The notes: a model not told the origin generated them from the sequence alone. A DNA stretch of 64,000 bases from Chloroflexota bacterium (GCA_026707225.1 JAPOXG010000025.1:62001-126000), one strand, 5' to 3'. Counted from the stretch's first letter, positions 35,643-44,899 are shown. Translations and numbers: made by a program.

Positions 35643-36182
35643 ATGACGGTGCTGCAAGTCATTCAACCGGACAATCCGCTCCTGCGCCGCCCAGCCGCGC
35701 GCGTCGAAGACTTCGGGCGACAATTACAAGTTCTGATAGATGATATGCGCGACACCATGGTGCAAGCCCAAGGGATGGGACTGGCTGGTCCCCAAGTCGC
35801 TCGAAGCCTGCGCATCATTATGGCGCGCGCCCCGGAGAGCGAGGACAGCAAAGCGCCCTCCGCCGAAGCTGCCGGCAAGCTATACGTGGTCGCCAATCCC
35901 CAAATCATCAGGCGCAGCGAGCAAATGGTCAGCGGCGTGGAAGGCTGCCTTTCGCTACCAGGGCTGCTCGGCAATGTCGAGCGTCACGAGAGCATCGAAA
36001 TCGCTGGGCAGGATCGCGAAGGTCAGCCAATGCGGCTGCCGGCGTCGGGTCAGCTGGCGCGCGTGTTTCAGCACGAAATCGACCATCTCAACGGCATTCT
36101 CTATATAGACATTGCCACGAGCGTCTGGCGCCTTACCGAGGAAGACGAAGCTGCATTCGCCGGCGCCGCCAAGAGCCAATGA
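35643..36182 (+). CDS. def: Peptide deformylase
   Basis: 179 residues from the ATG at 35643 (MTVLQVIQPDNPLLRRPA); the track start at 35583 is upstream. All three metal-site motifs are intact: GMGLAGPQ, EGCLSLPG and QHEIDHLNG. It removes the N-terminal formyl group from nascent proteins. An insertion of about 15 residues rich in Glu/Ala (PESEDSKAPSAEAAG) sits between motifs 1 and 2. Its stop overlaps the following GNAT gene by 4 bp. Confidence 0.96.
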   Translation: MTVLQVIQPDNPLLRRPAARVEDFGRQLQVLIDDMRDTMVQAQGMGLAGPQVARSLRIIMARAPESEDSKAPSAEAAGKLYVVANPQIIRRSEQMVSGVEGCLSLPGLLGNVERHESIEIAGQDREGQPMRLPASGQLARVFQHEIDHLNGILYIDIATSVWRLTEEDEAAFAGAAKSQ

Positions 36183-36775
36183 GCGCGGTCATTCGCCTGG
36201 CAGCATCGGCCGACGCTGCCGATATCCATCAGATTTATCGCCCCTTCGTGCAGCATACGCACATCTCTTTTGAGCGAATCGTGCCGACGGTTCAGGAGAT
36301 TGCTGACAGAATCGACAGTACAATGAGGCAATACCCCTGGCTGGTTTGCGAAATCAATGGGCGGCTGGCCGGCTATGCTTATGCGAGCGCCTTCCGCGTC
36401 CGCGCCGCTTACCAGTGGACGGCTGAAACCACCGTCTACATCCATGCCGATTTTCAGCGGCGTGGCGTTTCGCGCGCATTGTACAGCTCGATGATCGCGA
36501 TCCTGCGCGAACAAGGCTATTGCAGCGCGGTTGGCGTTATCGCCCTGCCAAATGAAGGCAGCATACGGGCGCATGAATCAGTCGGATTTCGCAAAGTCGG
36601 CGTGTTCAGAAATATAGGCCACAAGGCGGGCGCCTGGCGCGATACCGGCTGGTGGCAGCTGGAGTTGCGCCAACCACCGGAAAAGCCGCGAGCGCCGCTG
36701 GCCATCACGCAGTTGGCAAATGAAGACAGATTCGACAATCTGCTGAAATCCGGCTTGCGATACATCCGCGCCTGA
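36179..36775 (+). CDS. Phosphinothricin/methionine sulfone-type GNAT acetyltransferase
   Basis: 198 residues. IRLAASADAADIHQIYRPFV, TSFE-like THISFERIVPTVQEIADRI, then TVYIHADFQRRGVSRALYSS with the Q-R-R-G-V-S acetyl-CoA loop and ALPNEGSIRAHESVGFRKVG are typical of the PAT/MnaT subgroup. Members acetylate phosphinothricin, methionine sulfoximine or similar amino acids, often incidentally. The start overlaps def by ATGA, suggesting coupling. Confidence 0.85.
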   Translation: MSAVIRLAASADAADIHQIYRPFVQHTHISFERIVPTVQEIADRIDSTMRQYPWLVCEINGRLAGYAYASAFRVRAAYQWTAETTVYIHADFQRRGVSRALYSSMIAILREQGYCSAVGVIALPNEGSIRAHESVGFRKVGVFRNIGHKAGAWRDTGWWQLELRQPPEKPRAPLAITQLANEDRFDNLLKSGLRYIRA

Positions 36776-36790
36776 ATAAGGGAATCAGAT

Positions 36791-38050
36791 ATGACCCAAG
36801 CGAAACGCCCGATCACAGCCGACGACTTGAACAGAATTCACAGCCTGCAAGATCCGCAGATCAGCCCCGATGGCCAGTATGTCGCCTTCGTCAAGATCAG
36901 GCCGGACCCGCTGAACAGGACCTATAAGCGCAATATCTGGCTGCTGCCCACTCACGATGGCGACGCCTTTCAACTGACGCGCGGAAATACTGACAGCGGG
37001 CCCCGCTGGTCGCCGGATGCGACCCAACTCGCCTTTACCTCAGTGCGCGGCGAGAAACCGCAAATCTATCTGCTGCCGATAGCGGCGCCGGGCGGCGAAG
37101 CGCGGGCTCTGACCGATATGGAAAATGGCGCCCATAGCCCGGATTGGTCGCCAGATGGCAGGCAGATCGCCTTCCTGTCGCCGCTGACTGCCGGCGAACG
37201 CGCCGCCGAAGCTGCCGCTGCGGCTCCCCCGCCGGAACCGAAGGACAAGCTCGAGCGCAAGCAGCGCAAAGAACGCAAAGCCGAAGACGAGCTAAATCGT
37301 TGGGATCCGCGACCCATGTGGCGCATTCCCTATCGCCAGGGCACAAGCTACGTCGACGAACGCTACGATCAAGTCTACGTGATCAGCACCGCGGAAACAG
37401 ACGATTCCAAGCCCCGGCGATTGACCAATCTGAACGCCAGCTATTCGCAGCCGCGCTGGTCAGCCGACGGCGATTCCATATATAGCGACCGCACAACGAC
37501 ACCGCAAGGCGACGAACCCTGGCGCGCCAAGAACATCTTTCGGTTGGATGCCGAATCGGGCGAAGAAACCGCCTTGACTGACGGCGAGTACAGCGCCGAT
37601 GAGAATCGCATGGCTATCACCGGCGGTTCCTATGGCGGCTACATGACGGCCTGGATCATCTCCCATACCGACCGCTTCAAAGCCGCCGTCTCTCAGCGCG
37701 GCGTCTACAATATTTCCAGCTTTTATGGTACCTCGGACGTTCCCCTGCTGATGTCCAATGAATTCGATGCCGAGCCCTGGGCGAATCACCAAGTGTATTG
37801 GGATAACTCGCCCTTGAAGTACGCGGCCGATATTAAGACGCCGCTGCTGCTGATCCACTCGGAAAACGATTTTCGCGTGCCGATTGAGCAGGCCGAGCAG
37901 CTATTCGCCTGGGTGCGCCGCGCCACCGATACGCCCGTCCACATGCTCCGATACCCACGCGAAGGGCATGAGCTGTCCCGCAGCGGCGAGCCGGGACATC
38001 GCGTCAGCCGGCTGACGGAGATGATCGATTGGTTCGATCGCTATGTGTAA
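36791..38050 (+). CDS. S9-family (prolyl oligopeptidase-like) peptidase with apparent internal deletion
   Basis: 419 residues, where this family normally has about 620-680. Beta-propeller blades are seen at 14-265 (SPDGQYVAFVK, SPDATQLAFTS, WSPDGRQIAFLSP). The hydrolase domain retains the nucleophile in GGSYGGYMTAW (about 277), Asp in HSENDFRVP and His in YPREGHELSR. Between LTDGEYSA and DENRMAITGGSYGG about 200-250 residues expected for the last blades and the start of the hydrolase are missing, without frame loss. The N-terminal ATG has GGGAAT upstream. Activity is doubtful. Confidence 0.75.
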   Translation: MTQAKRPITADDLNRIHSLQDPQISPDGQYVAFVKIRPDPLNRTYKRNIWLLPTHDGDAFQLTRGNTDSGPRWSPDATQLAFTSVRGEKPQIYLLPIAAPGGEARALTDMENGAHSPDWSPDGRQIAFLSPLTAGERAAEAAAAAPPPEPKDKLERKQRKERKAEDELNRWDPRPMWRIPYRQGTSYVDERYDQVYVISTAETDDSKPRRLTNLNASYSQPRWSADGDSIYSDRTTTPQGDEPWRAKNIFRLDAESGEETALTDGEYSADENRMAITGGSYGGYMTAWIISHTDRFKAAVSQRGVYNISSFYGTSDVPLLMSNEFDAEPWANHQVYWDNSPLKYAADIKTPLLLIHSENDFRVPIEQAEQLFAWVRRATDTPVHMLRYPREGHELSRSGEPGHRVSRLTEMIDWFDRYV

Positions 38051-38210
38051 AACGGTCCCGCGGCTTATGACGTCGGCTCACATTCCAATTGCGCGCGCTT
38101 GCAAGTGAGAATGCTCGACGCCGCGCTCTGTTCGGACTGAACCGTCATCGATTCATGCTAAACTGGATTGAACTCTGCCGCGAACATCGCTTAGGGAGCG
38201 CAAACGTAGC

Positions 38211-39164
38211 ATGCATTCGCCTGCGGTTTCGGTTTTGCTGGCAGTCTATAATGGCGAGCGCTTTCTGGCCGAAGCGATCGAAAGTATCCTGACGCAGACC
38301 TACACCGACTTTGAGCTGATTGTCATAGACGATGGCTCTGTAGACGGTACGGCAGAGATCATCGGCGAATACGCGAGGCTCGACGCACGCATCCGCTTCT
38401 TACAGCTTGCGGAGAATCGTGGGCAATCCGCCGCCCTGAATCGGGGAATGGCCGAAGCGCGCGGGGACTATGTCGCCAAGATGGATAGCGATGACATCAG
38501 TTTGCCGCGGCGCTTGGAGATTCAGGTGGACTTCTTGCAATCCCATCCCGAAATCGGCGTCGTTGGCGCGCAGCGGAAACAGGTTGATGAGAACTTGAAG
38601 CCGCTTCGAGATATTGATTTCCCACTGCGCCATGCTCACATTGTCGCAAACTTGTTTTTTGGGGGCTGGAGTATTGGTGGCGGCGAAGCCGTATTTCGGC
38701 GTGAAGTAATGAGAGGGCTTGGAGGCTTTAACAGTCGCGTTATTCTGGGCGATTGGGAACTGTATTGCCGACTGGTGGAGCGCGCGCGCTTCGCCAATGT
38801 GCCGGAGCGGCTCTACTGGGCGCGCCGTCACGGAAACAATATCACCGCTTCACATCAATCGCGACGCAGCGAAGAATTGCGCGGAATCCGCGCGCGCTGG
38901 TACAAGCGCCTATGGGGAGAGGCGCCCGACGCCCGCCTCGACCGACTGGACCGACTCTACGCTGGCGAGAAGTTCAGTTGGGCGGAAAGGCGAAAGCTCC
39001 GGCGCGACCTTGAACAATTGATCGATCGCTTAATCGCCACCAATTGCCTTGAAGAAGACGACAGGCTTTTGCTCGAGCCTGACTTCGCCCGCCGCCTGGA
39101 AAGCACAATGCCGCGCGCCTGGCAGATGTTTCTGCATTGGCGCCGTTATCGATTGGGCTGGTGA
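38211..39164 (+). CDS. Glycosyltransferase family 2
   Basis: 317 residues. GT-A fold: SVLLAVYNGERFLAEAIESI, IVIDDGSVDGT, ENRGQSAALNRG and MDSDD as the metal-binding Asp-x-Asp equivalent; an acceptor motif GDWELYCRL follows. The C-terminal 100 residues are Arg/Leu-rich and helical, without a membrane anchor. Likely adds a sugar to surface polysaccharide or lipid; specificity unknown. AGGGAG lies upstream of the ATG. Confidence 0.87.
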   Translation: MHSPAVSVLLAVYNGERFLAEAIESILTQTYTDFELIVIDDGSVDGTAEIIGEYARLDARIRFLQLAENRGQSAALNRGMAEARGDYVAKMDSDDISLPRRLEIQVDFLQSHPEIGVVGAQRKQVDENLKPLRDIDFPLRHAHIVANLFFGGWSIGGGEAVFRREVMRGLGGFNSRVILGDWELYCRLVERARFANVPERLYWARRHGNNITASHQSRRSEELRGIRARWYKRLWGEAPDARLDRLDRLYAGEKFSWAERRKLRRDLEQLIDRLIATNCLEEDDRLLLEPDFARRLESTMPRAWQMFLHWRRYRLGW

Positions 39165-39238
39165 GTCCTGCCGCAGGGACCGGTCATCGCAAAAGAGCCT
39201 GTGTATTGGAACTGCCAGAAGCTGGCTGCCGACCGAAG

Positions 39239-39706
39239 TTAGAAACGCTCCAGGGGAAACTGCTGCGAAAAGACGGCGAAATACTGCCGGACCTTGGCGA
39301 TGATGTCGCGCCGCTCCGCATCCGGCAGCAGTCCAAACACGGCCCGCAGTTGAACCATCAGACCGCGCTGCACGGCGACGAAGCGATCTTCGCCGGCCGC
39401 TGTCAGCACAACATCAACCGAGCGACCGTCGCTTTCGTTGCGCCGGCGCCGTACCAGGGGCGGATCCATCGCCTCCAGCCGTTTGACCAGCCCCGTCATC
39501 GTGGCGCTCGTCAAATGATGATCGCGCGCGATGTCGCCGATGCGGCATTCACCCGCATTTTCCGAGAGCGTCTTCAAAACGTAAAATTGCGGCGGCGTGA
39601 GCTGATGGGCTTCAATGTGATAGGCCAGCCGTTTCTCGCTATCAGTGACGATTTCAAATAAGGTCGACCAAAGATCCGCCGCGTCACGATCGAGGTTGTC
39701 GTCCAA
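39239..39706 (-). CDS. MarR-family transcriptional regulator
   Basis: 155 residues from a TTG at 39706, chosen because GGAGG lies 9 nt before it and it starts 24 bp after the dehydrogenase stop; the track start at 39751 overlaps that gene. The winged helix spans about 32-100: LTPPQFYVLKTLSENAG, IARDHHLTSATMTGLVKRLE with the recognition helix, and the wing RRRRNESDGRSVDVVLT. It likely responds to a small ligand; target genes may include the preceding dehydrogenase. Confidence 0.85.
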   Translation of the reverse strand: MDDNLDRDAADLWSTLFEIVTDSEKRLAYHIEAHQLTPPQFYVLKTLSENAGECRIGDIARDHHLTSATMTGLVKRLEAMDPPLVRRRRNESDGRSVDVVLTAAGEDRFVAVQRGLMVQLRAVFGLLPDAERRDIIAKVRQYFAVFSQQFPLERF

Positions 39707-39729
39707 TCTCAGTCGCCTCCAAGCGGGCG

Positions 39730-40821
39730 TCAATCGCCCAAGGCATCCCACACTTCCAGTTTACCACGCACTTCGCGGATCACCTCGTCAACGAATTCGG
39801 TCGTGCTGGCCTGCCCGCCCAGGTCCGGCGTCTTGAAGCCGTTGTACACCGACTCCAGCGCCGATTCATATATGGCGCGGCTGGCGAGCGCCGCTTCGTG
39901 GGTATCGACATAACGCAGCAGAGCGCCGCAAGCCAGGATCATCGCCATGGGATTGGCGATATTCTTGCCCTGCAAGCTGGGCGCCGTGCCGTGCGGCGCT
40001 TCCGTCAGCGCCACCTTCACCCTAAAGTTCTCATCAAATGCGAAGACGATGGATTCGGCGCCGGCGATGGTGCCAAACATCTTGATGACCAAGTCGCTGA
40101 GATTATCGCCATCTCGGTTGAGCGCCGGAATCACCAGCGCTTCGCCATGGGTCTCCAGCAGCAGCGCATAGGTCGCGTCAATCAGCTGCGGGTTGTAACG
40201 AACGCCGGGATGCAAGTCGGCCGCGCGGTCCAGCTCTTCCTTGAACATGCCCTCGTAGATCGGGCTCACGGTGTATTTGGGTCCGCCGAAGACAGTCGCA
40301 TGGTGCTGGGAAGCGTATTGAAAAGTGAACTCGGCGACGGCGCGGCAGGTGCGGCGTGTGATGTGGCGCTTGTTGTAGGCAACTTCATCAAGACCTTCGC
40401 CTTCCCGCCACTCTTCCGCGGAATAAGCGCCCTCGACCGCCATGCGCGCCACCGCGATCGGCGCGTGCAAGCCCGCGAACGGCATCACCGAGGGGATCCG
40501 CCGCCCAGTGCGCAAGATGACGCTGCCATGCAGCAGCTCGCGCAGCAGCGCGTTGGGGCTGCCCACATCATCGGGATCGCCAGGCGTGATCGTCGCCGCT
40601 TTGATGCCGAGCCCAGTCTCCAGCATGCGCGCCGCCGCTGCATGCACGACCTCGTTTTTCGTCCGCCGTCGATTCTCCAGAGACAGGTCAAAGGTCTCGA
40701 ATCGCAGATTGTTCAGGCGCGCCACACTGGGATCGAGCACTCGCAAAGCCTCGTCCAGCAACTCCTGCCCCGTCTGATCGCCCTGCAATACACAGATTGT
40801 TGTCGCGCTCGAGGATTCCAT
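39730..40821 (-). CDS. Isocitrate/isopropylmalate dehydrogenase family protein
   Basis: 363 residues, NAD(P)-dependent beta-decarboxylating dehydrogenase. The substrate-site Arg segment is seen in RTGRRIPSV, YNKRHITRRT supplies the conserved Tyr/Lys region, RDGDNLSDLVIKMF the metal-binding Asp cluster, and EAPHGTAPSLQGKNIANPMAMIL the cofactor loop. The family covers isocitrate, 3-isopropylmalate, homoisocitrate and tartrate dehydrogenases. The absence of leu genes nearby and sequence style favour an isocitrate-type enzyme, but this is not certain. Confidence 0.85.
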   Translation of the reverse strand: MESSSATTICVLQGDQTGQELLDEALRVLDPSVARLNNLRFETFDLSLENRRRTKNEVVHAAAARMLETGLGIKAATITPGDPDDVGSPNALLRELLHGSVILRTGRRIPSVMPFAGLHAPIAVARMAVEGAYSAEEWREGEGLDEVAYNKRHITRRTCRAVAEFTFQYASQHHATVFGGPKYTVSPIYEGMFKEELDRAADLHPGVRYNPQLIDATYALLLETHGEALVIPALNRDGDNLSDLVIKMFGTIAGAESIVFAFDENFRVKVALTEAPHGTAPSLQGKNIANPMAMILACGALLRYVDTHEAALASRAIYESALESVYNGFKTPDLGGQASTTEFVDEVIREVRGKLEVWDALGD

Positions 40822-40990
40822 CGCCTGCCGCCCCTATCATTCGGACTCATCTTTCATTGTATGACAAGAAGCTCATCCGCGTATCGCCTGCGCGCGACAG
40901 TGCCGCGAGATGGACATGAGCAATTTTCTCATTTGCGGTAGAATAGAAGCGATAGACTGTCCGCTTCGATCTAGACAGGAACAAGCCCTA

Positions 40991-42040
40991 ATGCGCAGAC
41001 TCTCGATTCTTCTCAGCCTGATTCTTCTTCTGCTTGCATCGGCCGCGAGCCAAGCGCAGGACGACAGCGGCTATACCTCGACGGTCAATTGGTTTTACAG
41101 CGCTTGCGAAGACCGCATGGTGATTGATCTGCGGGGCCGAATGCAGCTTGGCTACGACCTGTACTTTCAAGCATTCGATCAACTTGGCGGTCAGGGCAAT
41201 GCCATCACGGCACTGCGGCGCGTCAGCGTAAATGGCGATTACGCGGTCAGCCAGGTGATCCTCTGGCTCAATGGGCAAACGCGCGCGCTGGGCACGCCAA
41301 TCAGCGTGGTCATCCGCATCGGACGAGAGAACAACCCCGACAGCACGATCTTTCAGCAACCCTCCGATGATTTCCTCGGCGAATGTGAAGAACCGGGGGC
41401 GACCCTGGTGGAAGGCATCGAGATCGCCGCCGATCCTGAGATGGTCGTGAGTTCGGGCGTCTACACGCCGGATGGAACGATGTTGAATCCGGTATATCAG
41501 CGTTCCCCCGAGAGCCTGGTGCATATTGGCGCGCGACCCAGCGTGGAGAGCCCGGTGGGGCGGACTGCCAACCCCGGCTTAATTTTTGCCGAATGCCTTG
41601 ATGTCACTGGCGCCGATCCTGGAATCCTCTACGACACTGATGAGTTAAAGGTCTTTTGGTCCTGGTACGCCAAGACGCCCGAGCAAGTTCAGGACCACGT
41701 GAATAACGTGCAATATGTCGTAAAGGTCGACACGCAAACCATACCGAACTTCGAGACGAGCGAGATTAAGCAAGTGCCCGGCAGCAGCGACTGGTGGGTC
41801 TTTTATACCGTCAGCCTGGGCGACCGCTGGCGACCGGGCGGTTACGTCATCAGCTTTGTCGTTACCTGGTCGAACGCGATCAGCGACGGCTATGAAGACT
41901 TCGGACCGGGCACGGCCAACGAGCGTCTGGAAAGCGGCTGCCGCTTCGCCATCCGAAAGAATCCCTATGGGCTCGAGATCATGCCTGAACGGCCAGCGTA
42001 TCCATTAGAGACCTTTCCATTTACCGAGACTGAAGAATGA
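40991..42040 (+). CDS. Secreted hypothetical protein
   Basis: 349 residues from the ATG at 40991, where a signal peptide begins (MRRLSILLSLILLLLASAA, cleavage near SQA-QD). The track start at 40910 is upstream. The mature part looks all-beta with paired cysteines (YSACEDRM, GECEEPG, AECLDVTG, ESGCRFA) that could form disulfides. No known domain recognised. Single gene between the divergent dehydrogenase and rsmG. Confidence 0.7.
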   Translation: MRRLSILLSLILLLLASAASQAQDDSGYTSTVNWFYSACEDRMVIDLRGRMQLGYDLYFQAFDQLGGQGNAITALRRVSVNGDYAVSQVILWLNGQTRALGTPISVVIRIGRENNPDSTIFQQPSDDFLGECEEPGATLVEGIEIAADPEMVVSSGVYTPDGTMLNPVYQRSPESLVHIGARPSVESPVGRTANPGLIFAECLDVTGADPGILYDTDELKVFWSWYAKTPEQVQDHVNNVQYVVKVDTQTIPNFETSEIKQVPGSSDWWVFYTVSLGDRWRPGGYVISFVVTWSNAISDGYEDFGPGTANERLESGCRFAIRKNPYGLEIMPERPAYPLETFPFTETEE

Positions 42041-42083
42041 GTCTCGGCCAAGGCCGTCTTGAACTTCCCAAGACTCGCCAGCT

Positions 42084-42806
42084 TTGACTCACCGGCCAAT
42101 TTTCGCCGAATACGCCGCGTCGCTGCTCGGTATAGAATTGTCTGACGCGCAGCTTCATCAGTTCGTACGCTTGACACAGCTCCTGCTGACCTGGAATCAG
42201 CGGATGAATTTGACCGCCATCACCGATCCATCGGAGATAGCCGTCAAGCATTATCTGGATGCCTTGACGCTAAAGCGTGTCCTGCCACAATTCGATAGGC
42301 TGCATCTGATCGACGTCGGTACTGGCGCCGGTTTCCCGGGTTTGCCGCTGGCGATCGCTTTCCCGCGACTGCAAGCGACGCTGATGGATGCGACCGCAAA
42401 AAAACTTCGCTTCATTGATCACGCCGCAGAGTCGCTCGCCTTGGACAATGTCCGTACTTTGCACACGCGCGCCGAAGATGCGGGCCGAGATCAGTTCCAT
42501 CGCCAATCCTACGACATCGTTGTCGCCCGCGCCGTCGCTCGCCTGCCTATCTTGCTGGAATATAGTTTGCCTCTCTGCAAGCTGGGTGGACAGGTGATCG
42601 CCATGAAGGGCGCCTCCGCCTTCGACGAAACCAATGCCGCCGCCAAAGCGATCGACGCGTTGGGCGGCGAGTTATTCGCCATTGAAGAAGTCACGCTGCC
42701 CACGCTGGACAATCCGCGCTACCTCATCGTCATTGACAAGGTGGAGGCGACGCCAAAGCGATACCCGCGCCAAGCCGGCCTGCCTTCTCGCCAGCCCCTT
42801 CTCTAA
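42084..42806 (+). CDS. rsmG: 16S rRNA (guanine-527-N7)-methyltransferase
   Basis: 240 residues of the GidB/RsmG family. MNLTAITDPSEIAVKHYLDAL and the SAM-binding loop IDVGTGAGFPGLPLAI are diagnostic, followed by LMDATAKKLRFID and VVARAVARLPILLEY. It methylates G527 in 16S rRNA; loss gives low-level streptomycin resistance in other bacteria. The start is a TTG at 42084 without a clear ribosome binding site. The stop overlaps the convergent Nudix gene by 4 bp. Confidence 0.94.
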   Translation: MTHRPIFAEYAASLLGIELSDAQLHQFVRLTQLLLTWNQRMNLTAITDPSEIAVKHYLDALTLKRVLPQFDRLHLIDVGTGAGFPGLPLAIAFPRLQATLMDATAKKLRFIDHAAESLALDNVRTLHTRAEDAGRDQFHRQSYDIVVARAVARLPILLEYSLPLCKLGGQVIAMKGASAFDETNAAAKAIDALGGELFAIEEVTLPTLDNPRYLIVIDKVEATPKRYPRQAGLPSRQPLL

Positions 42807-43255
42807 ATCGCCCGCGTCTCTACCAGGACAAAGGGATCGGTTTGGTAAGCGTCGTATCGCGCTTGCGCGTCATCCCGCAGCAGCTCGCGCAAGTTCAGAT
42901 GCAGCGCCGGATGCCTAATCAAGCGCAGCGCGGTTTCGGAATCAGCCCAGCGGACCTGCGGCGTCTCGTCGCTGGGCCGCAACTCGCCACTGACATAAGT
43001 CGCCTGAAACAAGAAGATGACAATCGAAGCGCTCAAATTGCTGCGCACATGCATTAGCCGACCCAGCTCAACCTCGATGCCGCATTCCTCGAGTATTTCG
43101 CGCTGAAGACCATCCGGCAGCGATTCGCCCAATTCGATCTGTCCACCCGGCAGCTCCCAGCCGCGGCGCGCGGTTTTGACCAGCGCGATCTCGCCCTGGT
43201 CGTTTCGAATCAACGCGCTGGCGGCGACGATATGCCGCGGAGGCGAGTCCGACAT
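42803..43255 (-). CDS. Nudix hydrolase
   Basis: 150 residues with a complete Nudix box: GGQIELGESLPDGLQREILE then ECGI. Preceded by VKTARRGWELPGG, as in MutT-like phosphohydrolases. Substrate not inferable. Start ATG at 43255 (MSDSPPRHIVAASALI). It is convergent with rsmG. Confidence 0.88.
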   Translation of the reverse strand: MSDSPPRHIVAASALIRNDQGEIALVKTARRGWELPGGQIELGESLPDGLQREILEECGIEVELGRLMHVRSNLSASIVIFLFQATYVSGELRPSDETPQVRWADSETALRLIRHPALHLNLRELLRDDAQARYDAYQTDPFVLVETRAI

Positions 43256-43432
43256 CGGCCACTCCTTCGTCCTACTTGTTTCATTCCATCGACGTTGCTA
43301 GTTTTCCAAATCTTAACAGTACGTAAGTAAATTCAAATATTTAGGGTGATTTTCAAACCGCAACTGTAATCTACAAATCTTCCAGCTTGCAATAGGCTCT
43401 CCTGCGACAAATCAATCTGGAAAGGATTCAGC

Positions 43433-44056
43433 ATGAAACGCAAACTGATGATCGCAGTACTCTTGCCACTGTTGTTGGTTTCTTCAGCCGCCGCTGATGG
43501 TATTACGTTTCAGGGGAATACCTAAAGTTCGATCGATGCGATGCGGGCCGTAGCTCTCGCGGATAACCCAGACTTGATTATCGGATGCGGACCCGCGACT
43601 TCACAAGCCGATGCCTTGCGCGGCTATTATGATGAGAACACGCAATGGGTGTGTTACATTGGAGATGATGCAAACAACGCGCAATTCTTGAGCAATCAAG
43701 CAATGCGTGAATCGTATCCCTCTACAGCGATAACGCCGCAGCCAACCAGCGCGCGCTCTTCCACTCAGAGATGCCAATGTTCCGATCCCAACCGGGGGAC
43801 TCCGTATCATTACATGTTCTACATTAGTCCCATGGACGACGTGTGCCGCAGTAATCCTCGCGAGAATGTAAGCCACTATGTCCGAATCAGATCTTACTGG
43901 CAGAATGGATACGGGCGGACTTGCTTCTACTACTTGCATTATCCCAATCAGTACTTCTGGCTTGATGGTTCCATAGCCATTACGCCGCCGGAAGTGCGAG
44001 GGCATGCAATGCGATACTATCAGTGGCGCTTCTACGTTAGTGGACGCTGCATTTGA
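43433..44056 (+). pseudogene. Secreted-protein gene interrupted by an in-frame TAA after the signal peptide
   Basis: The ATG at 43433 opens MKRKLMIAVLLPLLLVSSAA-ADG, a clear signal peptide, and the frame hits TAA at 43523-43525 (codon 31). The same frame continues without another stop to 44056, which the track reports separately from an internal ATG at 43541. The mature part has several cysteines (IIGCGP, RCQCSDPN, DDVCRSN, GRTCFYY, SGRCI) and aromatic residues. GGAAAGGATT precedes the first ATG, while none precedes 43541. The family is not recognised. Either a recent nonsense mutation, a base error, or read-through. Confidence 0.65.
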
Positions 44057-44073
44057 GCGCGATCAGCAAATAA

Positions 44074-44098
44074 TGGCTCGACCAGACTGGTTGAGCCA
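44074..44098. repeat. Inverted repeat between two low-GC genes
   Basis: TGGCTC (44074-44079) and GAGCCA (44093-44098) with further internal pairing (ACCAG/CTGGT) form a strong hairpin 18 bp after the broken gene. No T run follows, so it is not a canonical terminator. Confidence 0.5.
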
Positions 44099-44135
44099 TC
44101 TAAACTGTCCCCAAGCAATTAGAAGGAGGTGAAGA

Positions 44136-44360
44136 ATGAGCAGCAACCGAGTATGGCTATTGGCTAAGGCCGTAGTAGTGGCAGCAGCTATTCTTGCCCT
44201 TGCCTTTACAATCCAGACACACGATCACTTGGGCATCTTGCTAGATTCAGAGAAGGGATTTATTAGGCAGTTCGCCCTATCGCTTGCACGCATCGAACAG
44301 GAGCTAGGCATTGACCCGAAAGCCGAATTGTTTGGCGCGGAAAAACCTCGATGCCATTAA
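44136..44360 (+). CDS. Small membrane-anchored hypothetical protein
   Basis: 74 residues, unrecognised. One N-terminal TM helix (about 7-25: WLLAKAVVVAAAILALAF) and a soluble helical tail (RQFALSLARIEQELG). The start is well supported by a consensus AAGGAGGTGA 5 nt before the ATG. It lies in the same low-GC pocket as the broken secreted-protein gene, 79 bp downstream, and may have been co-transcribed with it. Confidence 0.6.
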   Translation: MSSNRVWLLAKAVVVAAAILALAFTIQTHDHLGILLDSEKGFIRQFALSLARIEQELGIDPKAELFGAEKPRCH

Positions 44361-44415
44361 TGGCAACTGGAGAAGTGGCCGCGATGATATGCCGGGGTGG
44401 CGAATCCAACATCAA

Positions 44416-44736
44416 CTAGTCCTTCTCACTGTTTTCCGGCGCGTGCAGCGCGATGCGATAAGGGAACCACTCGGCGCGAAACAGCTTCTCCGCCACACCC
44501 GGATCGCCCGCCGTAATCTCGCGCATGTGCGCGTCATCGCGCGCCTCAAAGATAGCGATGCCAAAGGCGGAGTAATCGCTGTTCAGACTGCGCCCGGCCA
44601 GAACCAAGCTCCCCTCAGCCAGCAATCGCTTGAGGTATTCGAAATGCTCGCTGGCGATTCGCTCTTCTTCGGCTGTCGCTCCCTCCGACAGCATCGCCGG
44701 CCGCACCGGCTGAATCCGATAAATGTATGTCGGCAT
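44416..44736 (-). CDS. YCII-related (YciI-like) domain protein
   Basis: 106 residues from the ATG at 44736. The YCII fold is indicated by HFEYLKRLLAEGSLVLAGRS, then a strand with FGIAIFEARDD, HMREITAGDPGV and FRAEWFPYRIAL. This dimeric ferredoxin-like family is widespread with mostly unknown function. The His and Asp of the putative active pocket (EHFEYL, AGDPGV) are present. The track start at 44757 adds seven residues. Confidence 0.82.
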   Translation of the reverse strand: MPTYIYRIQPVRPAMLSEGATAEEERIASEHFEYLKRLLAEGSLVLAGRSLNSDYSAFGIAIFEARDDAHMREITAGDPGVAEKLFRAEWFPYRIALHAPENSEKD

Positions 44737-44899
44737 CGCGCGCGTCCTCGTCGCCAAAGATGAAGTTTAGCCGCTAGGATAACCCACACATCCGCTTGCG
44801 GGCAGTCATATTCAAGACGGCGTCATTGGCGAATTACGCTCATGACCGTTCCAGGCATCCGCTATAATGGCGATATCTTTTTCATCCTGCGAGGACCCG

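Noticed and set aside
44311-44763. 150-residue plus-strand ORF
   Set aside because: Antisense to the YCII gene and overlaps the small membrane protein end.
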